A DNA stretch of 64,000 nucleotides from Rhodobacteraceae bacterium Alg231-04 (GCA_900143635.1 FREY01000001.1:28424-92423); one strand, 5' to 3'. Counted from the stretch's first letter, positions 7,587 to 17,653 are shown. Numbers and translations: made by a program. Notes: a model not told the origin generated them from the sequence alone.

Positions 7587-8606
7587 ATGACTGCTGCCTC
7601 GACAACAACGCTCTCACTTGCCGAGGTACGTGCCCTGGCCAAATCCGTCCTCTTGTCTGTCGGCATGGATGAGGGCGGCAGCGACGTCCTTGCTGATATC
7701 GTCACCAGTTCTGAGCGCGACGGCCCGCGCAGCCATGGCCTGCGGATGCTGCCTGTTTATGCGCAAAGCTTTACGTCCGGCTATGCCAACGCGGCGGCGG
7801 CGCCCTTGGTGGAGCGGATTGCGCCCTCCGTTTTGCGCGGCGATGCTGACAACGGCTATTATCAAATTGCCGCGGCAGCGGCGCGCGACGACCTGATTGC
7901 CCTTGCGCGCGAAAACGGTCTGGCCGCCTTTGCTTGCGCCAATTGCCACCATCTGGGCGGTTTGCGCTTTGACACCGAACCCTTGGCCGAGGCCGGTTTG
8001 GTGGCGCTGGCGGTGATCAATTCGCTGTCGATGGTGGTGCCGCAGGGCGGGGTGCGCCCGGTCTTTGGCACCAATCCGATGTCATTTGCCTGCCCGCGCC
8101 CTGGCGGTGCACCAGTGGTCTGGGATCAGGCATCCTCTATGGTGGCGTTGATGGATATCCGGATGGCTGCCGCCGAAGGCCACGATCTGTCACACCCGGC
8201 CGGGTTGGATGCGCAAGGCGCGCCCAGCACTGATCCAAATGCCATTCTGGACACCCGTGCCCTGTTGCCCTTTGGCGACCACAAAGGAGCCGCCATCGCC
8301 TTTATGGTTGAGGTGCTGGGCGCGGCGCTGGCTGGCGGCACCCTGTCGGTGGACAACGCTGAACGCACCTCGTTTGATGCGCTCAACATCAAGGGGGGTG
8401 CGACACTTATTGCGATTGATCCAAGCCGCTTTGGCAATGCGGCCTTTGGCGACTACATCACCCGCATCTGCGCTGAGATTGAAGGCAATGGCGATGCCCG
8501 CGTGCCAGGTGACGGGCGGCTTAAGAAACGTGCCAGCGCAACGGCCAAGGGCGTTTTGGTCAGCACGGAACTGTTGGCGCAGCTCAAGGCAATGGTCACA
8601 CGTTAA
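7587..8606 (+). CDS. Malate/L-lactate (LDH2) family dehydrogenase
   Basis: 339 residues from the ATG at 7587. The frame extends upstream, but the added residues are Arg-rich and unlike the family. The pattern is that of the LDH2/MDG2 oxidoreductases, a fold distinct from Rossmann dehydrogenases: SERDGPRSHGLRMLPVYAQS near the start, CANCHHLGGLRFDTEPLAEAGLVALA with the catalytic His, and GGVRPVFGTNPMSFACPRPG and LPFGDHKGAAIAFMVEVL for NAD(P)H binding. Known members reduce 2-oxo acids or cyclic imines (malate, ureidoglycolate, sulfolactate, piperideine-2-carboxylate). The substrate cannot be decided from sequence alone. It is monocistronic and convergent with the aldehyde dehydrogenase. Confidence 0.85.
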   Translation: MTAASTTTLSLAEVRALAKSVLLSVGMDEGGSDVLADIVTSSERDGPRSHGLRMLPVYAQSFTSGYANAAAAPLVERIAPSVLRGDADNGYYQIAAAAARDDLIALARENGLAAFACANCHHLGGLRFDTEPLAEAGLVALAVINSLSMVVPQGGVRPVFGTNPMSFACPRPGGAPVVWDQASSMVALMDIRMAAAEGHDLSHPAGLDAQGAPSTDPNAILDTRALLPFGDHKGAAIAFMVEVLGAALAGGTLSVDNAERTSFDALNIKGGATLIAIDPSRFGNAAFGDYITRICAEIEGNGDARVPGDGRLKKRASATAKGVLVSTELLAQLKAMVTR

Positions 8607-8714
8607 GGACGCAAGTGCTGCCGGTCGGCATCGGAGTACCTAACCCGGACAGGTTCTGAGGCCCCAATGCGGCGACCTTGATTGTACACCGCGCGAACCG
8701 CGCAATGGCTGTAC

Positions 8715-8743
8715 GGGTGGCAGCACCAAGACTGCTGCCACCC
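8715..8743. terminator. Hairpin between convergent genes
   Basis: GGGTGGCAGCA (8715-8725) and TGCTGCCACCC (8733-8743) form an 11-bp perfect stem with a 7-nt loop. ATGTTTT follows on the plus strand. It lies 9 bp beyond the aldehyde dehydrogenase stop, and downstream of the LDH2-type gene coming from the left, so it may end both transcripts. Confidence 0.65.
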
Positions 8744-8751
8744 ATGTTTTC

Positions 8752-10275
8752 CTAGAAGAAACCCAGTTTGTTGGGGTTATAGCTCATCAGGATGTTCTTG
8801 GTCTGCTGGTAGTGGTCCAGCATCATCTTGTGGTTCTCACGTCCGATGCCCGACTGTTTATAGCCGCCAAAGGCCGCGTGGGCGGGGTAGGCATGGTAGT
8901 TGTTGACCCAGACGCGGCCTGCTTCGATGGCCCGGCCAAAGCGATAGCAGGTGTTGGCATCGCGCGACCAGACGCCGGCGCCCAGCCCGTACATGGTGTC
9001 ATTGGCGATCGCCAGCGCCTCTTCTTCGGTCTTGAAGGTGGTCACAGAGACGACGGGGCCAAAGATCTCCTCCTGGAAAACGCGCATTTTGTTGTGGCCC
9101 TTCAGGATGGTGGGCTGCACATAGTTACCGCCCGACAGTTCGCCACTGAACTGGGCTGCATCACCCCCCACAAGAACCTCAGCGCCTTCTTCGCGGCCAA
9201 TGGTCAGGTAGGACAGGATTTTCTCCTGCTGTTCAGTGCTGGCCTGCGCGCCGACCATGGTGTCGGGGTTGCGCGGGTCGCCCTGTTTGATCGCCTTCAC
9301 CCGTTCGATGCAGCGGGCGATGAATTCGTCATAGATGTCTTCCTGAACCAGCGCGCGCGAGGGGCAGGTGCAGACCTCGCCCTGATTGAAGGCAAACAGC
9401 ACAAAGCCTTCGACGGCCTTGTCCAGAAAGGCATCGTCCTTGGCCATCACATCAGAGAAGAAGATGTTCGGGCTTTTGCCGCCCAGTTCCAGCGTGACCG
9501 GGATCAGGTTGGCAGTGGCGGCTTCCATGATCTTGCGGCCAGTGGCGGTAGAGCCGGTAAAGGCGATCTTGGCAATGCGGTCTGACCCGGCCAGCGCCGA
9601 TCCGACCTCTGCGCCATATCCGTTGACGATGTTGAGGACGCCAGCGGGCAGAAATTCAGCTATAATCTCGGCCAGGATCATGATTGCGGCCGGGGTCTGT
9701 TCCGCTGGTTTCAGCACAATGCAGTTGCCTGCGGCCAGGGCAGGCGCCAGTTTCCAAGCCGCCATCAGGATGGAGAAGTTCCACGGGATGATCTGGCCAA
9801 CAACGCCCAGCGGTTCATGGAAATGATAGGCGATCGTGTCCGCGTCGATCTCGCTCATATTGCCTTCCTGGGCCCGCAGCGTGCCGGCGAAATAGCGAAA
9901 GTGGTCTGCCGACAGCGGGATGTCAGCGGCCATTGTCTCGCGGATCGGTTTGCCATTGTCCCAAGTCTCGGCCTGCGCAAGACGCTCAAGGTTGGCGTCA
10001 ATCGCATCGGCGATCTTCAGCAGCAGGTTGGAGCGTTCGGCGGCGGATGTCTTGCCCCAGCCCTCCTTGGCGGCATGGGCTGCATCCAGCGCCAGCTCGA
10101 CATCGGCAGCATCTGAGCGCGCGCATTCAGTGATTTTTTCGCCGGTGATAGGCGTCACATTGGCAAAATAGCGGCCATTCACCGGGGGGGTGAATTTCCC
10201 GCCGATGAAGTTGTCATAACGTGCGTTGAACGGCGACACATAGGTGCCGGTATCTGTGTGGGTCATATCGTTCAT
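8752..10275 (-). CDS. Aldehyde dehydrogenase (ExaC/AldB type)
   Basis: 507 residues from the ATG at 10275, chosen because GGAGGA lies just upstream and the length is standard. Visible features: [20 protein letters not shown], the NAD-binding [12 protein letters not shown], the general base Glu263 in LELGGKSPN, and the nucleophile Cys302 in [13 protein letters not shown]. The GEVCTCPSR form and C-terminal [20 protein letters not shown] are characteristic of acetaldehyde dehydrogenases of the ExaC/AldB/AcoD group. It oxidises short aliphatic aldehydes to acids with NAD+. It is followed by a hairpin. The AcoR-like regulator gene lies directly upstream on the same strand, the usual partner for this enzyme. 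Confidence 0.93.
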   Translation of the reverse strand: MNDMTHTDTGTYVSPFNARYDNFIGGKFTPPVNGRYFANVTPITGEKITECARSDAADVELALDAAHAAKEGWGKTSAAERSNLLLKIADAIDANLERLAQAETWDNGKPIRETMAADIPLSADHFRYFAGTLRAQEGNMSEIDADTIAYHFHEPLGVVGQIIPWNFSILMAAWKLAPALAAGNCIVLKPAEQTPAAIMILAEIIAEFLPAGVLNIVNGYGAEVGSALAGSDRIAKIAFTGSTATGRKIMEAATANLIPVTLELGGKSPNIFFSDVMAKDDAFLDKAVEGFVLFAFNQGEVCTCPSRALVQEDIYDEFIARCIERVKAIKQGDPRNPDTMVGAQASTEQQEKILSYLTIGREEGAEVLVGGDAAQFSGELSGGNYVQPTILKGHNKMRVFQEEIFGPVVSVTTFKTEEEALAIANDTMYGLGAGVWSRDANTCYRFGRAIEAGRVWVNNYHAYPAHAAFGGYKQSGIGRENHKMMLDHYQQTKNILMSYNPNKLGFF

Positions 10276-10402
10276 TTGGTTTCCTCCTCGCAAACCGGGA
10301 CCTCCTCCCGGATTGCAAACAGGCTGGCGCAAGGGCGGACCCAAGTCAGCCGAACCAAAACGACGATTTGTAGAAGGTGTCTCAGGAGTGAGACAGGTCG
10401 GA

Positions 10403-11362
10403 TCAGCTTTGATCGAGGCCGAGCCGTTTCATCCGCCGGTAAAGGGTGGCGCGGCCAATACCCAGCTGGCGGGCGGCCTGAGACACATTGCCATCGGCAC
10501 GGGCCAAGGCCCGCACCACGGCGGCGCGTTCAGCCTTTTCAAACCCGGTAGGGCCGTCTTCGCGCCCCAGAATGTCAGAGGCCGGGCGGGGGGTAAGCGC
10601 GCCGGTGGCACCCAGCCCAAACACCCGGCGGGCCTCGCGGGTGGCCCCGATGATCAGGTCGTCCTCATCAATGGCCAACAGGGTGGCAGCATCGGCGTCG
10701 TCGCTTTCGGCCACGACAATGCGGGTGCGGTCATAGGCGGCGCGAAAATTGGCCTCCTCAATGGCGCGCGCCGTCTGCACGACCTGCGCCCCGATCAGAC
10801 GATTGAATGCCTCGGTCTGGTCGGCCCGCGCCGAGGACACATCAAGGGCGGCCATGATTTGCCCATCGGCTCCGTAGATCGGCGCGTCGATGCAGCTCAT
10901 CGCGGTGTTGCGGGCGAAGAAATGTTCGTCGCGGTGGATGATCACGCTGCGCTGTTCGGTCAGGCAGGTGCCGATACCATTGGTGCCTTCACGTTCTTCG
11001 CTCCAATGGGCACCAACACAGAGCCCCCAGGAGGCAAAGACCGGCGCGTCCGCTTCGGACAGGCGCTGATCCAGCACGACGCCGTCATCATCAGTCAGCA
11101 GAACGGCACAGCCTGATTGGCCAACAAGAGAGAACAGGCTGTCCAGCCTTGGTGCCGCCACGGTCATGAATTTTTCCAGCACTTCCAGCCGTTCGCGCAG
11201 ATGGCTGCCGCCAACATGTTCCGGTTCGCGGATTTCGCCGGGATCCAGTCCGTGTTTGTCGGCAGATCTGCGCCAGCTTGCGGCCAGCCGTGACCGCGCC
11301 GCCGCGGATGACGAATTCGCGACCGCCAGAACCTTTTCAACATGAGCCGCTTTTGCCGGCAT
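10403..11362 (-). CDS. GAF-Fis transcriptional regulator (AcoR-like, no AAA+ domain)
   Basis: 319 residues. The N-terminal ~60 residues ([20 protein letters not shown]) match the start of AcoR-type activators. A GAF domain follows at about 75-210 ([60 protein letters not shown]). The C-terminus carries a Fis-type HTH ([20 protein letters not shown]). The sigma-54 contact (AAA+) domain with Walker A and GAFTGA is missing: the protein passes from the GAF domain through a ~60-residue linker straight to the HTH. It therefore cannot activate sigma-54 promoters in the classical way. The gene lies upstream of the aldehyde dehydrogenase on the same strand. Confidence 0.85.
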   Translation of the reverse strand: MPAKAAHVEKVLAVANSSSAAARSRLAASWRRSADKHGLDPGEIREPEHVGGSHLRERLEVLEKFMTVAAPRLDSLFSLVGQSGCAVLLTDDDGVVLDQRLSEADAPVFASWGLCVGAHWSEEREGTNGIGTCLTEQRSVIIHRDEHFFARNTAMSCIDAPIYGADGQIMAALDVSSARADQTEAFNRLIGAQVVQTARAIEEANFRAAYDRTRIVVAESDDADAATLLAIDEDDLIIGATREARRVFGLGATGALTPRPASDILGREDGPTGFEKAERAAVVRALARADGNVSQAARQLGIGRATLYRRMKRLGLDQS

Positions 11363-11470
11363 AACTCTCCACCATCCGGGGCCGTTGCGGCACGTTAGGC
11401 CAACTTACCAAATGGCGCAAATGATGAAATCCAAGCCAGACAATCTACCGCAGCGCGTTTCCGAGGCGGG

Positions 11471-12451
11471 CTACGTGTCTGGCACCAGCACCCGATGGCC
11501 CAGAATCGAGGCCGCACCGGACAGTCCGATCAGGCCGGAGCGATGCACATAGACGTCATATTGCGCGCGCAGCGCCTGAAACCGCCCGCCGGCGTCCAAA
11601 TGGGCAAGGAAGTCGTTGTCGAACAGCCACCCATTGCGCTGCGCGACGCCGCCACAGAAAAAGATCCCTCCGGTGGCATTGAACAAAATCGCAAAATCGC
11701 CCGCCAATGCGGCCAGATGACGTTTGAATATCTGTGCGGTCGCTACTGCGATCGGGTCTGATCCTGCGTTGGCCGAAGCCATAATGACGGAGCTGTTCGC
11801 CTGTTCAGGCCTGCGGCCTTCCACGGCGGCAATGGCGCGGTAGAGGTAGGGGATACCGGTGCCGCTCAGCAGGGTTTCCGCTTCGACGCAAAGGCTGTCA
11901 CCGAACACGGTTTCTGGCCAGAGTCTGGTCAGGGCTTCAAAGACCGCAACTTCGAACCGTGATCTCGGGCCGATGCCCACATGGCCCCCTTCGCAAGGGT
12001 GACAGGTGAAGCCACCGGTGCCATCCTTCAGCAGGCAGCCCACACCCAGCCCGGTGCCCGGCCCGTTCACCAGCCGGTTGCCCGCTTTCAGATCAGCGGT
12101 GCCGCGAATAGTCTTCAGCCCATCGGCCTGCACGGTGGCCGTGGCCTGAGCGACCGCCTCAAAATCATTGAGCAGCCGGACCGAGGCCGTGCCCAGCCGC
12201 CGCTGCAGACTGTCAGCGATAAGAGTTTGACCAATGTTGGTCAGTGCCGCAGACGTGCCATTTGTGGGGCCGGCAACGGCCAATGCGGCCCGGTCCAGCG
12301 CGGCGGGACTGCGCGCAGTATAATCTGCCAGGACATCCTCAAGATCACCGCAGGTGTTGGTGTCGAGGATAGTCAGCCCCTCCAGCCTGCCCTGAACAAC
12401 AAAGGCCATTCGGGTGCGGGTGCCGCCAATGTCGGCTACGAAATCAGCCAT
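11471..12451 (-). CDS. glk: Glucokinase
   Basis: 326 residues from the ATG at 12451 (ribosome site AAGAAGG). The phosphate motif DIGGTRTRMAFV at the N-terminus, LNDFEAVAQA with the catalytic Asp, GPGTGLGVGCLL, and CEGGHVGIGPRSRFEVAVFE identify the bacterial glucokinase (Glk) family rather than ROK kinases, which carry a zinc-binding Cys motif not seen here. It phosphorylates cytosolic glucose with ATP. The gene stands alone. Its frame extends upstream of 12451, but those residues are non-homologous in character. Confidence 0.92.
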   Translation of the reverse strand: MADFVADIGGTRTRMAFVVQGRLEGLTILDTNTCGDLEDVLADYTARSPAALDRAALAVAGPTNGTSAALTNIGQTLIADSLQRRLGTASVRLLNDFEAVAQATATVQADGLKTIRGTADLKAGNRLVNGPGTGLGVGCLLKDGTGGFTCHPCEGGHVGIGPRSRFEVAVFEALTRLWPETVFGDSLCVEAETLLSGTGIPYLYRAIAAVEGRRPEQANSSVIMASANAGSDPIAVATAQIFKRHLAALAGDFAILFNATGGIFFCGGVAQRNGWLFDNDFLAHLDAGGRFQALRAQYDVYVHRSGLIGLSGAASILGHRVLVPDT

Positions 12452-12547
12452 TGTGCCTTCTTTCTTATGGGTCTTTCCAACCGCCCCTCGGCATGGTGTT
12501 GCACGCCGGGGGCAGTTGCACCCTTGGGCAGGTTTCTCCCGGCGTGA

Positions 12548-12940
12548 TTTGCCGGTCAGGCCAGCGCACTGAGCGGTCGAAAAAGCGTCTCCGTTGAGGA
12601 GCCTGGGGCGGTGGACTGGGTCGGTTTCCACGGCGACGACAGCCTGTTTCACAACGCGCACAACCTGATGGCGCGGCATGGCCTGCCCGCGCCTAACATT
12701 GTGATGCGCACCAATTCTATCGTGGCGCTGACAGAGTTTGTGGCCGACACAAATGCGGTGACCGTCGTCACCAAGCACCTCGCCGAAAAGATGAAACCGG
12801 CCGGGCTGAGCAGCCTGAATGTCGAGAAACCCCTGTGGGACATACCAGTCAGCCTGATTTCCCGTCAAATCGCCTGGGACATGGACCCGATGCGCTGTTT
12901 CAGGCAGCTGGTGAACGACGGCCTGCGCGAGATCCTGTGA
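12548..12940 (+). pseudogene. LysR substrate-binding domain remnant (5' truncated)
   Basis: The open frame from 12548 (after a TGA) to the stop at 12940 encodes about 130 residues containing GAVDWVGFHGDDSLFHNAHN, FVADTNAVTVVTKHLAEKMK and DIPVSLISRQIAWDMDPMRC. These match the last third of a LysR-type effector domain. The N-terminal HTH and first half of the effector domain are absent, and no full-length gene is present upstream, where glucokinase reads away on the other strand. A GTG at 12611 could start a 109-residue product, but without a ribosome site. It is most likely a decaying gene relic. Confidence 0.7.
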
Positions 12941-13054
12941 TCGCAGTCGGGCAGCGACGACCTGCGGCTGTCCGGGACGCAACAACGGGGTTTCCTTTGA
13001 GGGGGGCACGGTCTAGTTTTTGCTGCGGCGCACTCCGCCGCTAGAGGAGCCAAT

Positions 13055-15112
13055 ATGCGCGTCAATGTGGGGATCGCCGTGTCATTGCTGGTGGCTTTTG
13101 CCATTGGTGTGTCCACTTTGGTCGTCCATTCCCTGTGGTGGACAACGGCGCGCGACAACAGCCGGATGCTGGCGGCTGAAATCAACAGTCAGATCGCTGA
13201 TACCGTGCGCGTAGAGGTCGGGCTGACCCTGCGCTCTGCCGAAGCGGCCTGGGCGGCGGTGCGCACTATCTTTGTGCAGGACGTCATCAAGACCCGGCAG
13301 GCCGACAAGCGAGAGTTTGTGTTTCTGTCGCAACTGCAGGCGCAGCCCAATATCTCCTGGATCATGTTCGGCTGGGAGGACGGCGATTATTTTGCCGCCC
13401 ATCGGCGCGGCGATCACGGGCTTGAGATGATCGAAATCGACGATGCCATCCACAATCGGATGAAGCGGTCGGATCGCTACATCTTCATTCCTGGCGACAT
13501 TCAGTTCGAAGAACGCATGTTCACCCCAACCATTTATGATCCGCGCCGGACCAGGTGGTTTCGCGATTTCATCGACGGCGACGACCCGGATTGGGTGGAT
13601 TCGCGCGATCTGCCGGGCATCCACAAAGAGGCTTATGCTTTTTCTGGTCCGGTTGATGTGAACCGAAAACGGCAGGGCGTTCTGGCGGTTGTGATCGAGG
13701 CGGATCGGCTCTCGCGGTTTCTGGGCAGCCTGCGGCCAGGTGAATTTGGCGCCGCCTTCATTCTGGACGCGGATGGCAAGGTGATCGCGGCGCCGGATCC
13801 CAACGCGGATGAGATCACTCCGGCGCGCATGGGCGAGGGCGCGCTCTATGAGGTGGCCACAATGGCCGGGCAACAGTTGATGGGTCCTGCGGCAGCGGGG
13901 CCGGCCTTGGGATCCACATCCCGGATCGTCAGTGATGATACGGCCTATGCGGTGGCGCTGACACCGCTCGGATTTTATGGCTGGCGGGTGGCTACGGTGA
14001 TCCCGGAGGCGGCGTTTCTGTCGGACATCGACCATACCCTGAAGCGGCTGATCTACCTGTTGATCGGCGTCGTGCTTGCCGCAACAGGTCTTGCGATCTG
14101 GCTGGTGCGGCGGGTTGTGTCCAGACCCTTGGCGCAGATCGTCGATGACCTGAACCGGGTCGAACGTTTCGACGTCGAACAGATAACGCCGCGCCGGTCC
14201 AAATTGTCAGAGCTTGCAGATCTTTCCGCTGCAACCGCCAATATGGCCTCCGGCCTTTCGGCCTTTCGCAAATACCTGCCGGCCGATTTGGTCCGGATGC
14301 TGGTGGCCGAGGGTATCCAAACCCAACCGGGTGGCAGCATGAAGCAGATTTCGGTGCTGTTCTGCGATGTCGCCGGTTTTACAGGCCTGTCTGAACGGAT
14401 GGGCACAAATATCATCCCGCTGATGGAGGCCTATTTCAGTGCCACCTCCAACGCTGTGACCCGCCACAATGGCACCATCGACAAATTCATTGGCGATGGG
14501 CTGATGGCCTTCTGGGGCGCGCCGCGTCCAGACGAATTTCACGCCGCGAACGCCTGCCGCGCGGCGCTGGATCTTGTTTCTGCGGTTGCGGCGACGGGGA
14601 TTTGCGATGATGCGGGGGAACCGCTGCGCATTAGGCTGGGGTTGAATTCAGGCGAGGCGCTGGTCGGCAATATCGGCTCTGAGCAGCGACTGAATTATAC
14701 CGCAATGGGAGATGTGGTAAATGTTGCCAGCCGGTTGGAAGGCGCTAACAAGGCCTATGGCACAACGATCCTGATCGGCCCCGCAACGCGGCAGGCAGCG
14801 GGAGATCAGATAGTGGTGCGGGAACTGGATACACTGGCCGTCTACGGGCGGGCAGGGGGATTGGTGGTCTACGAGCTGATTGCGATGGCTGAGGACGCCA
14901 CAAGCCCGCCGGATTGGCTGCTGGCCTTTGAGGAAGGTCTGACACGATACCGGAGCAGAGATTTTGCCATGGCCGCTTCGCTATTCGAGCGCGCGGATCA
15001 GTGCCGTGGTGGTGATCCTGCCTCTGTGGTGATGAAGCGGCGCGCGACCCGATATCTGACTGCCCCTCCCGCGGCCGATTGGTCCGGCGTCGCAATCGGT
15101 GAGGCGAAATAG
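13055..15112 (+). CDS. Membrane-bound class III adenylate/guanylate cyclase
   Basis: 685 residues. An N-terminal helix (about 5-27) and a second at about 327-349 flank a ~300-residue periplasmic sensor of Cache type (KEAYAFSGPVDVNRKRQGVL, FILDADGKVIAAPDP). A HAMP-like segment follows, then the cyclase domain from about 425: ISVLFCDVAGFTGLSERMG supplies the first metal Asp, FIGDGLMAFWGAP the Lys/Asp pair, YTAMGDVVNVASRLEGANK the base-selecting Asp and transition-state Arg. Lys in KFIGDG and Asp in MGDVV favour ATP over GTP, so cAMP is the likely product. It starts with a strong GAGGAG site and is monocistronic. Confidence 0.9.
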   Translation: MRVNVGIAVSLLVAFAIGVSTLVVHSLWWTTARDNSRMLAAEINSQIADTVRVEVGLTLRSAEAAWAAVRTIFVQDVIKTRQADKREFVFLSQLQAQPNISWIMFGWEDGDYFAAHRRGDHGLEMIEIDDAIHNRMKRSDRYIFIPGDIQFEERMFTPTIYDPRRTRWFRDFIDGDDPDWVDSRDLPGIHKEAYAFSGPVDVNRKRQGVLAVVIEADRLSRFLGSLRPGEFGAAFILDADGKVIAAPDPNADEITPARMGEGALYEVATMAGQQLMGPAAAGPALGSTSRIVSDDTAYAVALTPLGFYGWRVATVIPEAAFLSDIDHTLKRLIYLLIGVVLAATGLAIWLVRRVVSRPLAQIVDDLNRVERFDVEQITPRRSKLSELADLSAATANMASGLSAFRKYLPADLVRMLVAEGIQTQPGGSMKQISVLFCDVAGFTGLSERMGTNIIPLMEAYFSATSNAVTRHNGTIDKFIGDGLMAFWGAPRPDEFHAANACRAALDLVSAVAATGICDDAGEPLRIRLGLNSGEALVGNIGSEQRLNYTAMGDVVNVASRLEGANKAYGTTILIGPATRQAAGDQIVVRELDTLAVYGRAGGLVVYELIAMAEDATSPPDWLLAFEEGLTRYRSRDFAMAASLFERADQCRGGDPASVVMKRRATRYLTAPPAADWSGVAIGEAK

Positions 15113-15171
15113 CCGCAAGGCAGGAAGGACATTTCGAATAATCACCGGTCGGGCACGGCAGGCGCGGCCAG

Positions 15172-16374
15172 TCAGGCCGCCTCGGGCAGGGGGGACTGGC
15201 GATCAATGCGCAGAACATAGAGCGCGGCAACCAGCCCCAATAGTGAACAGAAGATCAGCATGGCCATCAAAATGGCGATGCCGTTGCCTTCGCTGATCAA
15301 TGCTCCGGACAGCACCGTCAGTGCGGCGCCACCACCAACCTGCATCGCCCCGCTCAGCCCCGAGGCAGATCCGGCAAGCCGGGGGCGGACAGACATGGCG
15401 CCGGCGTTTCCGGCAGGCAGGGTAAGCCCATTGCCAATGCCGACAAATACAACCGAGGCAAAGAATGTGACGGGGTGAAACAGCCCCCCTGCCATCAGGG
15501 CCGCACCAACGCAAAGGCCCGCCAGCGTCAGCAGCCGGCCTATTGTCATTAGCGAGGACAATTGCAGACGGGCGGCGATTTGTCCGGAGACGAAATTGCC
15601 GAGGAAAAAACCGGCAGTGGTACACCCCATGCCAACACCCAGCCAGGCCGGCGACAGATCAAAGGCCGCTGATGCGGCCAGAGGGGCGCCGCCAAGGAAA
15701 ATGAAAAACGTTCCCACGGAAAAAGCGGTGCATAGGGAATAGCCCCAGAACCGCCGCGATTGCAGCAGTTCGGGATAGGATTTGAACTGGGCAGCAAACG
15801 TGGCGCTGGGGTGCTGATTTGTTTCCCCCACATCCAGCCATCCAAGGACAACCAGCCCAATGCCAAACACCGCATAAAGCGCAAAAGACGCGCGCCAGTG
15901 GAGGAACTGCTCCAGCAAGCCGCCAACCATTGGCCCCATCATCGGCGCCACTGCCATGATCATCGCCACATAGCCCATCAGGCTGGCGGCCTGTTGTTTG
16001 TCATACATGTCGCTGATGATGGCCCGGCTGAGCACCGAGGCGGAAACAACCCCGGCCTGCAGCATTCGAAACAGCAAAAAGATCCAGATGTTTTCTGCGA
16101 ACAAACAGCCCACCGAAGCGATGGCAAAAACACCCAAGCCCACCAGCAATACTGGCCGCCGCCCATAACGATCCGAAAGCGGGCCCATCACCAGCTGCAG
16201 AAGGGCCGAAACCGCGAGATACCCGGCTACCGAAATGTTGACGATGGCATAGCTGGTGTCAAAATCCACAGCCATCTGCGCCAGAGAAGGCAGAAACATG
16301 TTCAGCGACAACAGGGAAACTGCAGCCATCAGTATCAAGGTGATCACACGGGGCGGGCTGCGCCTGACCGACAT
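15172..16374 (-). CDS. Bcr/CflA-type MFS multidrug exporter
   Basis: 400 residues from the ATG at 16374 (GGAGAG site). There are twelve hydrophobic segments. MFS motif A appears in the first loop as GPLSDRYGRRPVLLVGLGVF, and the central part SDMYDKQQAASLMGYVAMIMAVAPMMGPMVGGLLEQFLHWRASF is the hallmark of the Bcr/CflA group (motif C-like GP in helix 5). Such proteins export drugs such as bicyclomycin or small peptides by proton antiport. The gene converges with the cyclase gene and is divergent from the outer-membrane protein gene at 16775 across about 400 bp. Confidence 0.9.
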   Translation of the reverse strand: MSVRRSPPRVITLILMAAVSLLSLNMFLPSLAQMAVDFDTSYAIVNISVAGYLAVSALLQLVMGPLSDRYGRRPVLLVGLGVFAIASVGCLFAENIWIFLLFRMLQAGVVSASVLSRAIISDMYDKQQAASLMGYVAMIMAVAPMMGPMVGGLLEQFLHWRASFALYAVFGIGLVVLGWLDVGETNQHPSATFAAQFKSYPELLQSRRFWGYSLCTAFSVGTFFIFLGGAPLAASAAFDLSPAWLGVGMGCTTAGFFLGNFVSGQIAARLQLSSLMTIGRLLTLAGLCVGAALMAGGLFHPVTFFASVVFVGIGNGLTLPAGNAGAMSVRPRLAGSASGLSGAMQVGGGAALTVLSGALISEGNGIAILMAMLIFCSLLGLVAALYVLRIDRQSPLPEAA

Positions 16375-16774
16375 TTTCAACTCTCCATATTGGTCGCGGC
16401 AACAAAAGGGGCTCGCCAGAGGAATGTCGAGCGCAAAATCGCACTGTCCAACCAAAAAACATGCGCTGAAATTGGCCGGTGACCGGCGCTGTTTTTGGCG
16501 GGAAATGGCTTAGCCATGACGCGCATTCCTTTTCGAATAGACAGGCATGAGAGCTGGAATTAGGCAGGCCTCACACTGTTACACGGCGTATGGTATCGAG
16601 TGGTTTTTGTAACATTTTAGCGCCGTGTGACAGTTATGCCAATGGTCGGTTCCTTTGCATCATGCGTTGTACGAAAGAAAGCTCAGCCTGACTTTGCGGC
16701 TTGCTTCACGACATTTGTGCGGCATGTAATAGGCGGGCTGCCCGTTAGCAGCGTGTTGTAAGGTGACAGTGAAT
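16375..16774. other. Divergent intergenic region with a spaced inverted repeat
   Basis: Four hundred bases separate the MFS exporter from the outer-membrane protein gene. ACTGTTACACGGCG (16575-16588) is repeated in inverted form as CGCCGTGTGACAGT (16621-16634), 13 of 14 positions matching, with 32 bp between. The intervening DNA is AT-rich (TGTAACATTTTAG). It could be a looped operator or a long-stem hairpin. No gene is seen. Confidence 0.5.
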
Positions 16775-17653
16775 ATGAGTAGCTTTGTTCCAAAGTGGCA
16801 GCACCGGGGATGTGGCAAAAAACAGTTGCTGGCAGCGCTCGCCGCCGCCCTCTCATTGGCCGCGACACCGGGCTTTTCTGACAGCGCGGCGGGGCCAGAT
16901 GTTGTAATGCCGGATGGGGAGCAGCTGAACGCCGAACCCGAGGCTGCCTCGCGGGACAACGATCTTTCCAGCAGCGCAAACGATCCGACAGCGTCGCTGA
17001 TGGCTTTTCAGCTGCAACATTACTACGCACCGAATTTGCACAACAGCGACGGATCGCGACGCTATACGCAGTTTCGCGCGGCGATCCCCTATCAGGCATT
17101 TGGCTATAATAATATTGCGCGCCTTACCCTGCCCTATTTCCATGATACCGGGAACGGAACGTCAGGTTTCGGAGATACGACTCTTTTTAACCTGACAACT
17201 TTCGATCGGGATTGGGGTCGTTTCGGGCTTGGCGCGGTTGCCCTGTTGCCGACCGGAGCCGAGGGGGTCAGCGCCGAGAAATGGGCGGTCGGTCCGGCAC
17301 TGGGTTTTGTGGCCCAGACCAGCTGGGGTCTGGCAGGTGTGTTCAATCAAAACCTGTTCAACGTCGGCGGCGACAGCGCCAGCGCGGACGTCAATGTTTC
17401 GGTCATTCAGCCGATCCTGAATGTGCAACTGGAGAATGGCTGGGCCATCGGGGCCTCTGAAATGAGCATCACTTATGATTGGGACCGCGGCGAGTTTGTC
17501 AGCCTGCCGATTGGGGTCTCTCTGTCAAAGCTTACCATGCCCGCAGGCAAACCGGTGCAGTGGATCCTGTCTTACGAGCGCAATTTCTATGACGAAGGCA
17601 CGGGCCCCAAGGACACCATCGGACTGACGGCAAAATTGCTGGTGCCAAAATAG
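16775..17653 (+). CDS. Outer-membrane beta-barrel transporter-like protein
   Basis: 292 residues from the ATG at 16775, picked because AAGGTGA sits 8 bp upstream; a GTG 12 bp earlier is less suitable. The N-terminus is a signal peptide with a long hydrophobic core (KKQLLAALAAALSLAATPGFSDS). The mature part has alternating short strands rich in aromatic and Gly residues (FQLQHYYAPNLHNSDGSRRY, FGDTTLFNLTTFDRDWGRFG, WILSYERNFYDEG) like the MetA-pathway/phenol-degradation barrel family. The final residues (GLTAKLLVPK) do not show the C-terminal Phe of porins. It precedes the parvulin/HupE pair by about 200 bp and may act with it, but that link is inference. Confidence 0.65.
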   Translation: MSSFVPKWQHRGCGKKQLLAALAAALSLAATPGFSDSAAGPDVVMPDGEQLNAEPEAASRDNDLSSSANDPTASLMAFQLQHYYAPNLHNSDGSRRYTQFRAAIPYQAFGYNNIARLTLPYFHDTGNGTSGFGDTTLFNLTTFDRDWGRFGLGAVALLPTGAEGVSAEKWAVGPALGFVAQTSWGLAGVFNQNLFNVGGDSASADVNVSVIQPILNVQLENGWAIGASEMSITYDWDRGEFVSLPIGVSLSKLTMPAGKPVQWILSYERNFYDEGTGPKDTIGLTAKLLVPK

